64,000 bases of DNA from Mixophyes australis (taxonomy: Eukaryota; Chordata; Amphibia; Anura; Limnodynastidae). The translations under genes were made by a program, and so were the position numbers. Of this stretch, positions 1 through 9,696 are shown piece after piece. Numbering within the stretch: position 1 is the stretch's first letter; every line of letters starts with the position of its first letter. Under the pieces are notes generated by a model. The model was not told where the DNA came from. It ran no database searches and was given only the letters and a program-made list of their open reading frames with translations. Location: positions 59,338,919 to 59,402,918 of the forward strand of contig JAVHZZ010000011.1 in assembly GCA_036250195.1 (NCBI GenBank), in the 5' to 3' direction.

Positions 1-1
1 G

Positions 2-2890
2 GACCACAGAGGTTTCGGGGGTGATTAATTTCCCTTCCCAATCCTCTTTGATCAGATCTAAGGGACCTCGCACCCTGCGCCCATACAGGAGTTCAAAGGG
101 GGAGAAGCCAGTGGATTCCTGCGGCACCTCCCTGTACGCAAACAGGAGGTGCGGCAGAAACCTCTCCCAGTCTCTCCCCTGGGACTCCACAAAGGTTCTT
201 AGCATCTGTTTGAGAGTACCATTAAAACGCTCACACAGGCCGTTAGTCTGTGGGTGGTAGGGGCTGGCTATGAGGTATTCCACGTGCATCTTTTTGCAAA
301 GGCTTTTCATTAAATTAGACATAAACTGTGTGCCCTGATCAGTTAACATTTCCTTGGGGAATCCTACCCTGGAGAAAATGGTTATGAGGGCATCGGCCAC
401 CTTGTCAGCCCGTATTGAGGAGAGGGCCACCGCTTCGGGGTACCGTGTGGCATTGTCCACCACAGTGAGAATAAATTGTTTTCCAGAGCTGCTGGGAATG
501 GCAAGGGGTCCTATAATGTCCACAGCTACCCGCTCAAAGGGTTCTGCTATTATTGGCAGGGGCAATAGAGGGGCGTGTCCCACATCACCAGGCTTCCCCA
601 CCATCTGACAGGCATGACAAGATCGACAATAATTGGCAATATCTTTGCCCATTTCTGGCCAGTAAAACTTTTGCTTTAAGCGAGACTTAGTTTTCTTTAT
701 GCCTAAATGCCCTGCCAGCGGGACCTCATGAGCTACCCTGAGTAACCCTTCCCGATACATAAGGGGTACCACTAGCCGTTTCTCAATCACCCCCGCCTCA
801 GGTAAATCTCTGGCTACACTTTCCTTATACAACCTTCCCTGTTCCCAAAACACTCTTTCTTTATCAGACTCAGTGGGAGGACTGCCTGCTAGGCATCTCA
901 GTGTTTCCAGTGAAGTGTCAGAGTGCTGTGCTTGTTGAAAAGCCTGGCTTCTCACTTGCTGCTCAGTGTCTGGTGACAAAGGTAAGGCATCTGTAACTGC
1001 ATGTGCTGGAGGGAGGGGGGTTAGAGGGGGAGTTTCTGGGTCAGAGGGACTTTCTATCTCTCTCTCAGGAGTTAATTGTGAGGACCTATCCTCTGCTTGC
1101 CTGCGTGTGATCACTGACACTGAGGAAATAGTTACATCCCCTACCTCCTTGGATACAGACAGTTTACCTAGGTCGGATACAATTGAGCAATCATTTTCCT
1201 TCTCACATCCTAGTTTACAGACTTCAGATACAACTGAACAAACATTTTCCCTGTCACATCCTGATACCTGGGAAAAAACATGGTTAAGGTCAGAGTCCAC
1301 AACATCACTACTAGCAACATAACGAGATAACATCCTGCCTAAATCAGTTCCAAGCAAAACATTGGTAGGAATATTGTCCGATACCCCGACTTCCCTTAGA
1401 CCTCTTCCAGCACCCCAGTTCAGATAGACCTGGGCCATAGGCACAGCAGGGTGTATTCCTCCCACCCCTTGCACAACAATCGTTTTTCCTGGAATTATAT
1501 CCGATGACCCCACCAACTCTGAACGCACCAGGGTAACATCAGCACCCGTGTCTCTTAACCCCACAGTTACCTTGTCACCGACAGTGACCGTTTGCAGATT
1601 GTCATTCCGGCTCACTTGGGATCCCGCAACACACAGGACAGCTGGAGCAGACCGGGGAGGAGGTGGTTCCACAGTGGAGGCTGTAGATGTCTTTCGGTCT
1701 GGACAGTCGGCACTGAGGTGCCCTGTCCTGTTGCAAATAAAACAACGGTGGGTGTCTCCCTGAACAGGCTTGGCCCCCACCCTCCCAAAAGATGAAGAAA
1801 CAACAGCAGGTGAAGGTGCTCCTCCGGGCCGCTCCCCTTTCCAGGCAGACTGTCCTGGCACAAAAGTTCCTCTTTTAGCTGCAGGGGCCTGGGTGACAGT
1901 ATACTTGTCAGCCAGTCTAGCTGCTTCCGCAGATGATGCAGGGTCCCGATCCACTACCCATTCCTTCACATCAGCTGGGCACAAAGTCAGAAACTGCTCC
2001 TGGATCATCAAATCTTCCAAAGCATCAAAGGTGGTGATCTGTAGCCCTCCAACCCACTGTTGGAAGGAAGCACACAGCTGGGCCACAAGTCCTGAATATG
2101 TGTCAGAGGCACTGCGTTTTAAATCTCTGAATTTCTGCCTATGCGCCTCTGGGGTGATGTTAAAACGTTGCAACAGGGCACTTTTGATTGCCTCATAATT
2201 TCCGTCCATCTCAGGTGGAAGATCTGCAAAGGCCTCTAATGCTTTACCTCGCAAACCAGGGGTTAGATATTGTGCCCACTGATCTATGGCCAGTCCATAC
2301 TGTCGGCAAGTCTTTTCAAATCCTCGCAAAAAAGTATCCAAATCCCCATCTTTTTCCAATACAGGGAAATTCTCAGGACGGGGTCTGCTAATACCAGCCT
2401 CTCTGGCTTCTGGCTGGCGTTTGAGCTTGGCAAGCTCCAGCTCATATCTCCTCTCTGCCTCTCGCTCGGCAGATTCTCTTTCTGCCTGTCGCTCTGCTTG
2501 GCGCTCTGCTGCCTCCATAGCAGCATGCCTCTCCTGACGGTCAGCAGCTTCCTTCTCCTGGAACTGCTGTATGAGTTGCATTTTAGTTGTAATGTCCGCT
2601 GGGCCCAAATATTTTAGGGCAGTTTGCAAATAAACGTCCATAGCAGTGTCCACATATGAACCATTAGAATCATCCGAAATTAACAGTCCCTGGTTTTGAG
2701 GAATACCCACAGTCAGGTCCACTTCTGAGTTCTGGCTATGCTCTTCCTCGGACACAGCTGTGAGTTGCTGATCCCTCTGCACAAGAGCTTCAATCAATTG
2801 CTCCTTGCTTTTGCCACTGGTGGGAATTCCTCCATCCTCACAGTCTGAAATCAGCACCTCCTTTGTCAAGCGTTTATATGCAGCCGCCAT
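2..2890 (-). CDS. Gag-protease-integrase polyprotein, partial, Gmr1-like gypsy
   Basis: I read this frame codon by codon: it is open for 963 codons from ATG at 2890 to the left edge. The start begins MAAAYKRLTKEV. Residues about 125-160 are a charged Glu/Arg/Ala-rich stretch, probably coiled coil. About 200-310 resemble the SCAN/capsid fold, with LTPGLRGKAL and an acidic-helical pattern. A zinc knuckle CX2CX4HX4C lies at 383-396. The protease motif DTGADVTLV starts at 447. After a Ser/Thr/Asp-rich linker comes the integrase: zinc-binding His721, His728, Cys758 and Cys761, then catalytic Asp791, Asp851 and Glu887, with 35 residues between the last two. No RT motif occurs before the integrase. 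The protein would form the capsid, process itself and insert the cDNA. All visible key residues are present. Confidence 0.9.
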   Translation of the reverse strand, partial: MAAAYKRLTKEVLISDCEDGGIPTSGKSKEQLIEALVQRDQQLTAVSEEEHSQNSEVDLTVGIPQNQGLLISDDSNGSYVDTAMDVYLQTALKYLGPADITTKMQLIQQFQEKEAADRQERHAAMEAAERQAERQAERESAEREAERRYELELAKLKRQPEAREAGISRPRPENFPVLEKDGDLDTFLRGFEKTCRQYGLAIDQWAQYLTPGLRGKALEAFADLPPEMDGNYEAIKSALLQRFNITPEAHRQKFRDLKRSASDTYSGLVAQLCASFQQWVGGLQITTFDALEDLMIQEQFLTLCPADVKEWVVDRDPASSAEAARLADKYTVTQAPAAKRGTFVPGQSAWKGERPGGAPSPAVVSSSFGRVGAKPVQGDTHRCFICNRTGHLSADCPDRKTSTASTVEPPPPRSAPAVLCVAGSQVSRNDNLQTVTVGDKVTVGLRDTGADVTLVRSELVGSSDIIPGKTIVVQGVGGIHPAVPMAQVYLNWGAGRGLREVGVSDNIPTNVLLGTDLGRMLSRYVASSDVVDSDLNHVFSQVSGCDRENVCSVVSEVCKLGCEKENDCSIVSDLGKLSVSKEVGDVTISSVSVITRRQAEDRSSQLTPEREIESPSDPETPPLTPLPPAHAVTDALPLSPDTEQQVRSQAFQQAQHSDTSLETLRCLAGSPPTESDKERVFWEQGRLYKESVARDLPEAGVIEKRLVVPLMYREGLLRVAHEVPLAGHLGIKKTKSRLKQKFYWPEMGKDIANYCRSCHACQMVGKPGDVGHAPLLPLPIIAEPFERVAVDIIGPLAIPSSSGKQFILTVVDNATRYPEAVALSSIRADKVADALITIFSRVGFPKEMLTDQGTQFMSNLMKSLCKKMHVEYLIASPYHPQTNGLCERFNGTLKQMLRTFVESQGRDWERFLPHLLFAYREVPQESTGFSPFELLYGRRVRGPLDLIKEDWEGKLITPETSVV

Positions 2891-3077
2891 TTCCTCCGCT
2901 TAATGCCAAATAAAAAAAGATAAGAAAAAAAAGAGAAGGGGAGGGAAAGAAACAATTGCTGTATGTCTTATAATGTTTTAAGCATTGAGTTCAGTCTCTG
3001 GTGAATTAGTCTGTATTTCCTCTCTCAGGGATCACACACCCTAATTCAATTAAGTTCCTAAAAAATTAAAAATATAT
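2891..3077 (-). other. Untranslated leader between primer-binding site and gag
   Basis: AT-rich leader of about 190 bases. A purine-rich stretch lies just upstream of the gag ATG on the minus strand. No ORF is seen. Confidence 0.5.
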
Positions 3078-3095
3078 CCCACAAGCTTGCCACCA
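3078..3095 (-). promoter_or_regulatory. Candidate primer-binding site of the Gmr1-like element
   Basis: Three bases inside the LTR end the minus strand reads TGGTGGCAAGCTTGTGGG. A TGG start next to the 5' LTR is usual for tRNA-primed elements. I did not assign the tRNA. Confidence 0.5.
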
Positions 3096-3098
3096 ATT

Positions 3099-4249
3099 TG
3101 TCACGAACAGCACTCACCTGAGTCTGCGTGATGCATATGTGACACAGGGTCAACCACAAAGACAACCACCTGGTCTGTCTAAAATGATTAAATACTTCCC
3201 TATCTATGCCACACACTAGCTTTGCGATACTAATTACCACCACCAAGGTTGTTTCGGATAAGAGCTGACACTCTTATTTAGGAAGCCTTCAGTTCTCCCT
3301 AGCATTAATCCAACACAATTTACTTTAATCAGAGTTCACTTAAAACCACAAGGTTTGCACAGTTTCAATTAGGTAGCGTCTGGACCAAACTGTCGCGTGA
3401 ATTCATAAGAACACAGAGACTAGAACTTATTAAGTGTAATTTAATATGGAAGATACATCCACAATGCTTAAGATAAAAAGATAATAAAATGACATACGAA
3501 TATAGTGCAATTGTTTCTTATAAAATAAAAAGGATAAAACACAGAATTGATACCTCACTTAGAATCAAGTTTGTGGTGCCGGGAGGAGCAGAACAAATGG
3601 GACTTCTCCAATTAAATGACTCCCTCAGAAGAACCAGGAGTTACATTTTCAGTACAGTTTTAAAACCCAGCTACAGAACCCCCCCCCCCCCCCCCCCCAG
3701 CCCCCTTTCCTGTGAGGTTAGAACCAACAGGAGGGAAGAATGCAAATTAGGGTCTTATGACTTTGCTGTTTGAATACCTTTAAGTCAAGTTTTCTTTACA
3801 CCGTCCTAACTTTGCAACAGTATGGTTTACAAACATGGATTTACCTTCACACACCAGGTCCTAAGTTTACCTTCATCTGCATACCACACATGCCTCTGGT
3901 ATGTATGATATTGGAGAAAATGATATGATATTTTCCTGTGACCTTATTCAGCTTGAATCTGTCATTAACATACAACCCAGTCTCTGCAGTCGGCATGTCT
4001 GGGGCCTCCCAAACAGGTGTGAGATTTCATTGTCTAGCAAGAGATTCCTTCAAAGGCCTTCACATTTGCATCCTGCCATACATGGTATAAGGTGCTACCC
4101 TTATCTACCACCCCCCCTCTGGGTAGTTTACCATCCACAAAACCCCTTGATCTAACAGCTTCTAAGAGAACCATGTCACACTATCTCTAGGAAGTAATTC
4201 ACAAACATATAGTGCAGATTTACGCCTAAAAATTAGCTTGCACATGACA
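3099..4249 (-). repeat. 5' LTR of the Gmr1-like element, 1151 bp
   Basis: On the minus strand the LTR opens TGTCATGTGC at 4249 and closes TTCGTGACA at 3099, so its ends form the short inverted repeat TGTCA/TGACA. It abuts family B gag sequence at 4250, which fixes the outer edge. The inner edge is followed by a primer-binding region and the gag leader. The partner LTR is outside the window, so LTR divergence and the target duplication cannot be checked. Confidence 0.8.
3679..3698. repeat. Homopolymer C tract inside the LTR
   Basis: Twenty consecutive C residues on the plus strand (G on the minus, coding-sense strand of the element). It is a likely slippage site, and its length could be a sequencing error. 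Confidence 0.9.
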
Positions 4250-4501
4250 GTCTCCATCATATTTTGAAGGCGTAGGCAGGTGTAGCGTGGAAGCAGTAGA
4301 CACCTAGGATGGCACAGGGGAAGAAGATGACGACACGGGAGTATCAACGGTGGCTGCTACATTTTGCACAGAAGTTACTTGGGAGGCTAAAGTCTGATAA
4401 CATTGCAGCAACTGTTGTTGACGAATATCTTGTTGTTCCATACGGGTAACCAGATACCGCAGCATCTCTATAGCTGTTGGTTCCGCACCTGGGTCTGTCA
4501 T
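4250..4501 (-). pseudogene. Family B gypsy gag, N-terminal remnant
   Basis: The frame starts at ATG 4501 with MTDPGAEPTAIEML and a Gln-rich helix (RMEQQDIRQQQ), closely matching the gag starts at 6452 and 30163. A stop follows VPS, where related copies read VPSQV. Similarity continues past the stop to ATGATGGAGAC at 4250 and then switches abruptly to the Gmr1-like LTR. The rest of this copy would lie left of the inserted element. It can make no full Gag. Confidence 0.8.
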
Positions 4502-4514
4502 GGCCTGATCTTAC

Positions 4515-4718
4515 TGTCACGGGCACTAGGAGTCTTTGCCCAGGATATCACCAGATGATGGACTTACCAGAGTAATATAGTTGGTAATATGGTTCTCTGG
4601 TAGCAGGGTGACAACGGAACAGGAGAAACAGCAGATGGTGAGAGAATGCTCGAGAAAAGTCTATGACTAGCAGCAACTGGTAATGAGTAGATGAATGTAC
4701 ACGAGGAACCAGATGGAC
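4515..4718 (-). repeat. Family B LTR fragment, minus orientation
   Basis: Plus-strand text from TGTCACGGGCAC matches the ends of the LTRs at 26097 and 30177. The fragment belongs to the gag remnant on its left. It ends at 4718, where a plus-oriented family B LTR starts. The remaining ~1.6 kb of this LTR is not found beyond 9696, so the event was not a clean insertion. Confidence 0.8.
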
Positions 4719-5037
4719 TGTCACTCACCGAACTGTGAGTGCTACTTCTCGTGTATTTAGGAACCGTGGCCGTCCACCATCCTGAGGGTCTGCGCTTGTG
4801 CAGCCCTTTCAAACCTTCAGTACCTGTTGCTTTTAGTTAATTGGCTGATCAGGCAACACTCCCTATTTAAAGCACCTGTGGTCAATACCTCGTTGCCTGA
4901 TCTTGGAGTCTCATTCCCCATGAGCCTCTGAAGGTGTTCCTGTGTTTCCTCGTGTATTCAGCCCCTGCTGATTCCTGTTATTCGTTTGTGGTTTCCAGAC
5001 CACTTCAACTCTCCTGTTTTCATCGTGTCTGTAGCCA

Positions 5038-5447
5038 GCTGATTCCTATCCGCTGCCTCCGTGCTTCTACAGAATCCTGCTCACTTCAACTCTCCTGTGT
5101 TCATCGTGTCTGCAGGCAGCTGATTCCTATCCGCTGTCTCCGTGCTTCTACAGAGTTCCTGCTCACCTCAACTCTCCTGTGTTCATCGTGTCTGCAGCCA
5201 GCTGATTCCTATCCGCTGTCTCCGTGCTTCTACAGAGTTCCTGCTCAACTCAACTCTCCTGTGTTCATCGTGTCTGCAGCCAGCTGATTCCTATCCGCTG
5301 TCTCTGTGCTTCTACAGAGTTCCTGCTCACCTCAACTCTCCTGTGTTCATCGTGTCTGCAGCCAGCTGATTCCTATCCGCTGTCTCCGTGCTTCTACAGA
5401 GTTCCTGCTCATTTCAACTCGCCTGTGTTCATCGGGTCAGTGCTCCG
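5038..5447. repeat. 82-bp tandem repeat inside the family B LTR, about 5 units
   Basis: Units begin GCTGATTCCTATCCGCTG at about 5038, 5119, 5201, 5283 and 5365, so the period is 81-82 bp. The same unit appears inverted at 9040-9420 and, more diverged, in the LTRs at 27340-27610 and 31420-31690. Confidence 0.9.
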
Positions 5448-5950
5448 CTGCTTTCATCTCTGCTACTGGATATCAGACCGCCTCAACTCTCCCGTGTTCT
5501 TCAGGTGTCCAGTTCCATATACTACTGCTTCCTGAGTATTGCCTCGTTCTTGCTGGTTACCTACCGTGCGCTGCACCAACCTGATTATCGCTTCCACCTT
5601 CCAGTGGTCTCTCCTCCTGCCGGCCTTCAGCCGTTCAGGTATCCCTGCACGTCTCTCTGACAGCCTGCTCTCCTGAACCTCGGTATGCATACTTCTCATT
5701 GACTGTGCTGGTGTATTGCATATCTAGCTGGACTGAGTTGTGTTCTCCTCCGGAGTCCCTTATCCACTGAGACTATTGCTATCATTTGACTGTTTTTCCT
5801 ATTTGCCTGGATTGTTATTGTGACTCTGTATATTTATGCAGTGCTGTTCAGTTATCATTGTATTGTGCATATCATCGTGGGATCAAGTTCTGTGTGCCCG
5901 TGTATACTCTGCATTGCATTCATCTCCTCGTGCTCCTCCTCACATATATA

Positions 5951-6224
5951 TTGCAGTGGTACAACTTGCTATATGCAGACCACTGTCTCCTGTTCCCTGT
6001 GACACCAGTTTCAAGTATCCTCTCACATAGCAGTGGTACAACTTGCTAACGCAGACCACTGACTCCCCTGTTACCTACCTTCACCTGGATTCCATTCCTT
6101 TACCTAGACAGCAGTACAACTTGCTATACGCAGACCGCTGACTCTCACCACCTCCTCGCTACTCCTGGACATTCCTCCTCATTATAGCAGTGGTACAACT
6201 TGCTATACGCAGACCACTGACTAC
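5951..6224. repeat. Four LTR hairpin repeats around ACAACTTGCTATACGCAG
   Basis: Copies at about 5952, 6031, 6112 and 6187 share a loop close to ACAACTTGCTATACGCAG, flanked in most copies by CAGTGGT and ACCACTG. The ~78-bp spacing and the inverted flanks suggest a repeated RNA or DNA hairpin. Orthologous copies lie at 26313-26577 and 30393-30657. Confidence 0.75.
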
Positions 6225-6451
6225 CCTCACGTTTCCTTGTCCATCCAGTTCCTCGTGTACAGTTATCTATCCATTACCAGTGCTGCTAGTCATAGACTTT
6301 CCTCGAGCATTCTCTCACCATCTGCTGTCTCCTGTTCCGTGATCACCCTGCTACCAGAGTACCATATTACCAACTATACTACTCTGGTAAGTCCATCATC
6401 TGGTGATACCTGGGTAAAGACTCCTAGTGCCCGTGACAGTAAGATCAGGCC

Positions 6452-7385
6452 ATGACAGACCCAGATTTGGAACCTACAGCTAAAGAGATGCTGCAGCATC
6501 TGGTTACCCGTATGGAACAACAGGATGCTCGCCAACAACTGTTGCTGCAATATTACCAGGCGTTAGCCTCCCAAGGAACGTCTGGGCAAAATATCACAGC
6601 TACTGTTTGATGCTCCTGTGCTTTCCTCCGTTTCCCCAGTGCCATCCCAGGTGTCTACGGCTTCCACGCTTCACCTGCCTACTCCGTCAAAGTATGATGG
6701 AGACCCCAAAACTTGCAGGGGTTTTCTAAATCAATGCTCAGTTCATTTTGAGCTCCAACCTCAAAATTTCTCTACTCATCGTTCCAGAGTGGCCTATCTC
6801 ATTTCCTTCTTTTCCGGACAAGCTCTCGCATGGGCTTCCCCTCTGTGGGAAAGAAACGATCCATTATTACAGGATAGTGCCAAATTTATTTCCATGTTCC
6901 GAAGTGTATTTGATGAACCAGGTCGTGTTATTTCCGCTGCATCCAGCATCCTCCGTCTACGTCAGGGTTCTCGTACAGTAGGCCAGTACGTCATTCAATT
7001 TAGGATATTAGCCTCTGAACTTCATTGGAACACTGAAGCATTAATTGCCGCCTTCTGGCAGTGGCTTTCTGATAAAATGAAAGATGCACTGACTACTCAA
7101 GAACTACCTACTTCTTTAGAAGATTTGATTTCTCTTTGCCACCGTGTAGACATGAGATTTCGTGAAAGAGAGTCTGAAAAAACAATTTCAGTTAAAGCAC
7201 CTCTTCGCTCAAGTCCTCAACTTCGCCCAGCTTCATCTCCGGTGATAACCATGGAGATAGGTCGCTCCAAATTAACTTCAGAGGAGAGGGACCGAAGAGT
7301 AAAAAATAGACTTTGTATCTATTGTGCTGATTCCACGCATATGCTCAATTCATGCCCTAAAAAATCGGGAAATGCCAGGCCCTAA
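6452..7385 (+). pseudogene. Family B gypsy gag, frameshifted
   Basis: ATG at 6452 opens MTDPDLEPTAKEMLQ. An extra T near 6608 shifts the frame and ends the first segment. The second segment runs to 7385 and carries the capsid core (LSGQALAWASPLWERND-like, read here as FSGQALAWASPLWERND) and a zinc knuckle with CIYCADSTHMLNSC spacing CX2CX4HX4C. Another shift at 7385 disconnects protease. Compared with the open gag at 30163-28700 the domain content is complete. The role was capsid formation. Confidence 0.85.
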
Positions 7386-7399
7386 CCAGTTCTGGAGAG

Positions 7400-7860
7400 G
7401 TGAAGTTAGGGTCCCTGGAGTCCTCTCCATGTTCTACGAAATTAAAAGTCTGTGCTTTTGATGTTACAGTTTCCTTTGCTACCAAATCCTTTAAGTCCCA
7501 AGCACTTATTGACTCTGGAGCTGCGGGAAACTTTATTTCTAAATCCCTCGTGAATCAATGGTCCCTACCAGTGATTACTTTGAAGACACCTTTTACTGTG
7601 ACTGCTATCGATGGATCACACATTATCAATGGTCTCATCACCCAGAGTACGTCTCCAGTAACCCTTCAAATTGGTGTATTACACCAAGAAGAAATTTCAT
7701 TTTTAATTCTTCCTGTTACTACAAGTCCGATTGTATTAGGCCTTCCATGGCTTCAACGTCACTCTCCTCAGATTGACTGGCACACTCCTCAAGTTACGTC
7801 TTGGGGAACTGAATGTCATCATCGTTGTCTCTCTCAAGTCGTTCCTCTTAAAATACAGCA
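7400..7860 (+). pseudogene. Family B gypsy aspartic protease region
   Basis: Reads KVCAFDVTVSFATKSFKSQ then LIDSGAAGNFISKSL, the catalytic D-S-G motif of retroelement proteases. The second conserved strand is [13 protein letters not shown]. It is out of frame with gag before it, and the reading shifts again before RT near 8060, so it is not translated as part of an active Pol. Confidence 0.85.
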
Positions 7861-9018
7861 ATCCTCCATTTCACCTTCCTCACCGGGACTTCCTCCTCAG
7901 TATGCTTCATTTGCCGATGTATTTGATAAAACTCAGTCTGAACGTCTTCCTCCTCATCGTTCGTGGGATTGTCCGATTGATCTTCTACCTGGCAAGACTC
8001 CTCCCAGGGGTCGTGTGTATCCACTTTCGTTACCTGAAACTCAAGCTACATCTGAATACATCCAAGCGAGGATTTATTCGACCTTCTACCTCTCCCGCTG
8101 GAGCCGGGTTTTTCTTTGTAAAAAAGAAGGATGGATCATTACGCCCCTGCATAGATTTCCGTGGACTTAATGCCATTACTATCAAAAATCGGTATCCCAT
8201 TCCACTTATTACTGAGTTATTTGATCGTATTAAGGGAGCTCGGATCTTTACCAAGTTGGATCTTCGTGGGGCCTACAATTTAATTAGAATCAGGTCCGGT
8301 GATGAATGGAAGACAGCTTTCAACACCAGAGATGGGCATTATGAATACTTAGTAATGCCCTTCGGGTTATGTAATGCCCCCGCTGTTTTCCAGGGTTTCA
8401 TTAATGAGATCTTCCAGGACTTGTTATATGATTGTGTCGTCGTCTATCTGGACGACATATTGATCTTTTCACAGGACCTGCCTTCTCATCATCAACATGT
8501 GGCAGAAGTTCTTTCCAGACTCCGGAAAAATTCATTATTCTGCAAGTTAGAAAAATGTTCATTTGAGTTGCCCCAGATTCCATTTCTGGGATATATTGTC
8601 TCCGGAGTTGGTCTGCAGATGGATCCAGAAAAGGTGAATGCTGTGTTACATTGGCCTCAGCCAACTACTCTTCGTGCAATTCAGCGTTTTTTAGGTTTTG
8701 CCAATTACTATAGACGCTTCATTCAAGATTTCTCCTCGATTGCATCTCCTATTGTGGCCCTAACTCGTAAAGGGGCCAATACTAAGCAATGGTCCTCTGA
8801 GGCTCTTCAAGCCTTCCAGTTTCTTAAAGAGTCCTTCTCCTCTGCTCCCATTCTTCGACAGCCTGATGTGACGCTTCCCTTCTTCCTAGAGGTAGATGCC
8901 TCTAATGTTGGTTTAGGAGCCATTCTCTCCCAAAGATCGGAGCAACAAAAATTCCATCCTTGTGCCTTTTACTCTCGGGGTCTTCTGCCTGCGGAGAAGA
9001 ATTACACCATAGAATTAC
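7861..9018 (+). pseudogene. Family B gypsy reverse transcriptase and start of RNase H
   Basis: After a conserved linker ([18 protein letters not shown]) and one frameshift near 8060-8080, the RT reads through without stops: [43 protein letters not shown], and the catalytic box [10 protein letters not shown] near 8440. RNase H begins at [15 protein letters not shown] and CAFYSRGL. The frame then meets an inverted LTR piece at 9019, so most of RNase H and all of the integrase, chromodomain and 3' LTR are gone. Confidence 0.9.
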
Positions 9019-9696
9019 TGATATCCAGTAGCAGAGATGAAAGCAGCGGAGCGCTGACCCAATGAACACAGGCGAGTTGAAATGAGCAGGAACTCTGTAG
9101 AAGCACGGAGACAGCGGATAGGAATCAGCTGGCTGCAGACACGATGAACACAGGAGAGTTGAGGTGAGCAGGAACTCTGTAGAAGCACGGAAACAGCGGA
9201 TAGGAATCAGCTGGCTGCAGACACGATGAACACAGGAGAGTTGAGGTGAGCAGTAAATCTGTAGAAGCACGGAGACAGCGCATAGGAATCAGCTGAGTGT
9301 AGACACGATGAACACAGGAGAGTTGAAGTGAGCAGGAACTCTGTAGAAGTAGCGGAGGCAGCGGATAGGAATCAGCTGAGTGCAGGCACGATGAACACAG
9401 GAGAGTTGAAGTGGTCTGGAAACCACAATAGCAGTAAACAGGAATCAGTAGGAGCTAAATACACGAGGAACACAGGAACACCTTCAGAGGCTCATGGGGA
9501 ATGAGACTCCAAGATCAGGCCACCAGGTAATGATCACAGGTGGTTTAAATAGGGAGGGTTGCCTGATCATCCAATCAATTAAAAGCAACAGGTACTGAAG
9601 GTTTGAAAGGGCTGCACATGCGCAGACCCTCAGGATGGCGGACGGCCACGGTTCCTGAATACACGAGAAGTGGAACTCACAGTCCGGTGAGTGACA
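9019..9696 (-). repeat. Inverted family B LTR fragment fused to the RNase H region
   Basis: The minus strand reads TGTCACTCACCGGAC from 9696 leftward and matches the first ~770 bp of the LTR at 4719, including several 82-bp units, ending at TGATATCCAGTAGCAG. It joins directly to RNase H coding sequence at 9018/9019. This is a rearrangement breakpoint rather than a normal element end. Confidence 0.85.

Larger units (their letters stand above)
1..4249 (-). mobile_element. Gmr1-like Ty3/gypsy retrotransposon, 5' half, running off the left edge
   Basis: On the minus strand the order is LTR (4249 to 3099), primer-binding region, leader, then one long gag-protease-integrase frame from 2890 to the window edge. 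There is no reverse transcriptase between protease and integrase. That matches the known Gmr1-like Ty3/gypsy lineage, in which integrase lies upstream of RT. RT, RNase H and the 3' LTR should lie left of this window. The element sits inside the gag of an older minus-strand family B gypsy copy, whose sequence resumes at 4250. The open frame suggests a fairly recent insertion. The family call is inferred from domain order plus the SCAN-like capsid. Confidence 0.85.
4719..6438 (+). repeat. Family B 5' LTR, plus orientation, about 1720 bp
   Basis: Starts TGTCACTCACC at 4719 and ends CCCGTGACA at 6438, just before the gag ATG at 6452. Inside are five tandem copies of an ~82-bp unit (5038-5447) and four copies of a short hairpin (5951-6224). 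The series of overlapping ~80-110-codon frames in the array, each offset by 82 bp, is a repeat artefact. Confidence 0.85.

Noticed and set aside
21..608. Plus-strand ORFs at 21-260 and 354-608
   Set aside because: They are antisense to the integrase reading frame on the minus strand.
966..2617. Several plus-strand ORFs of 67-142 codons
   Set aside because: All are antisense shadows of the intact minus-strand gag-protease frame.
5038..5447. CRISPR-like direct repeats
   Set aside because: Units are contiguous 82-bp tandem copies with no unique spacers, in a eukaryotic LTR.
4934..5660. Overlapping Cys/Leu/Ser-rich ORFs repeating CSQLIPIRCL
   Set aside because: They are generated by the 82-bp LTR tandem repeat read in successive frames.
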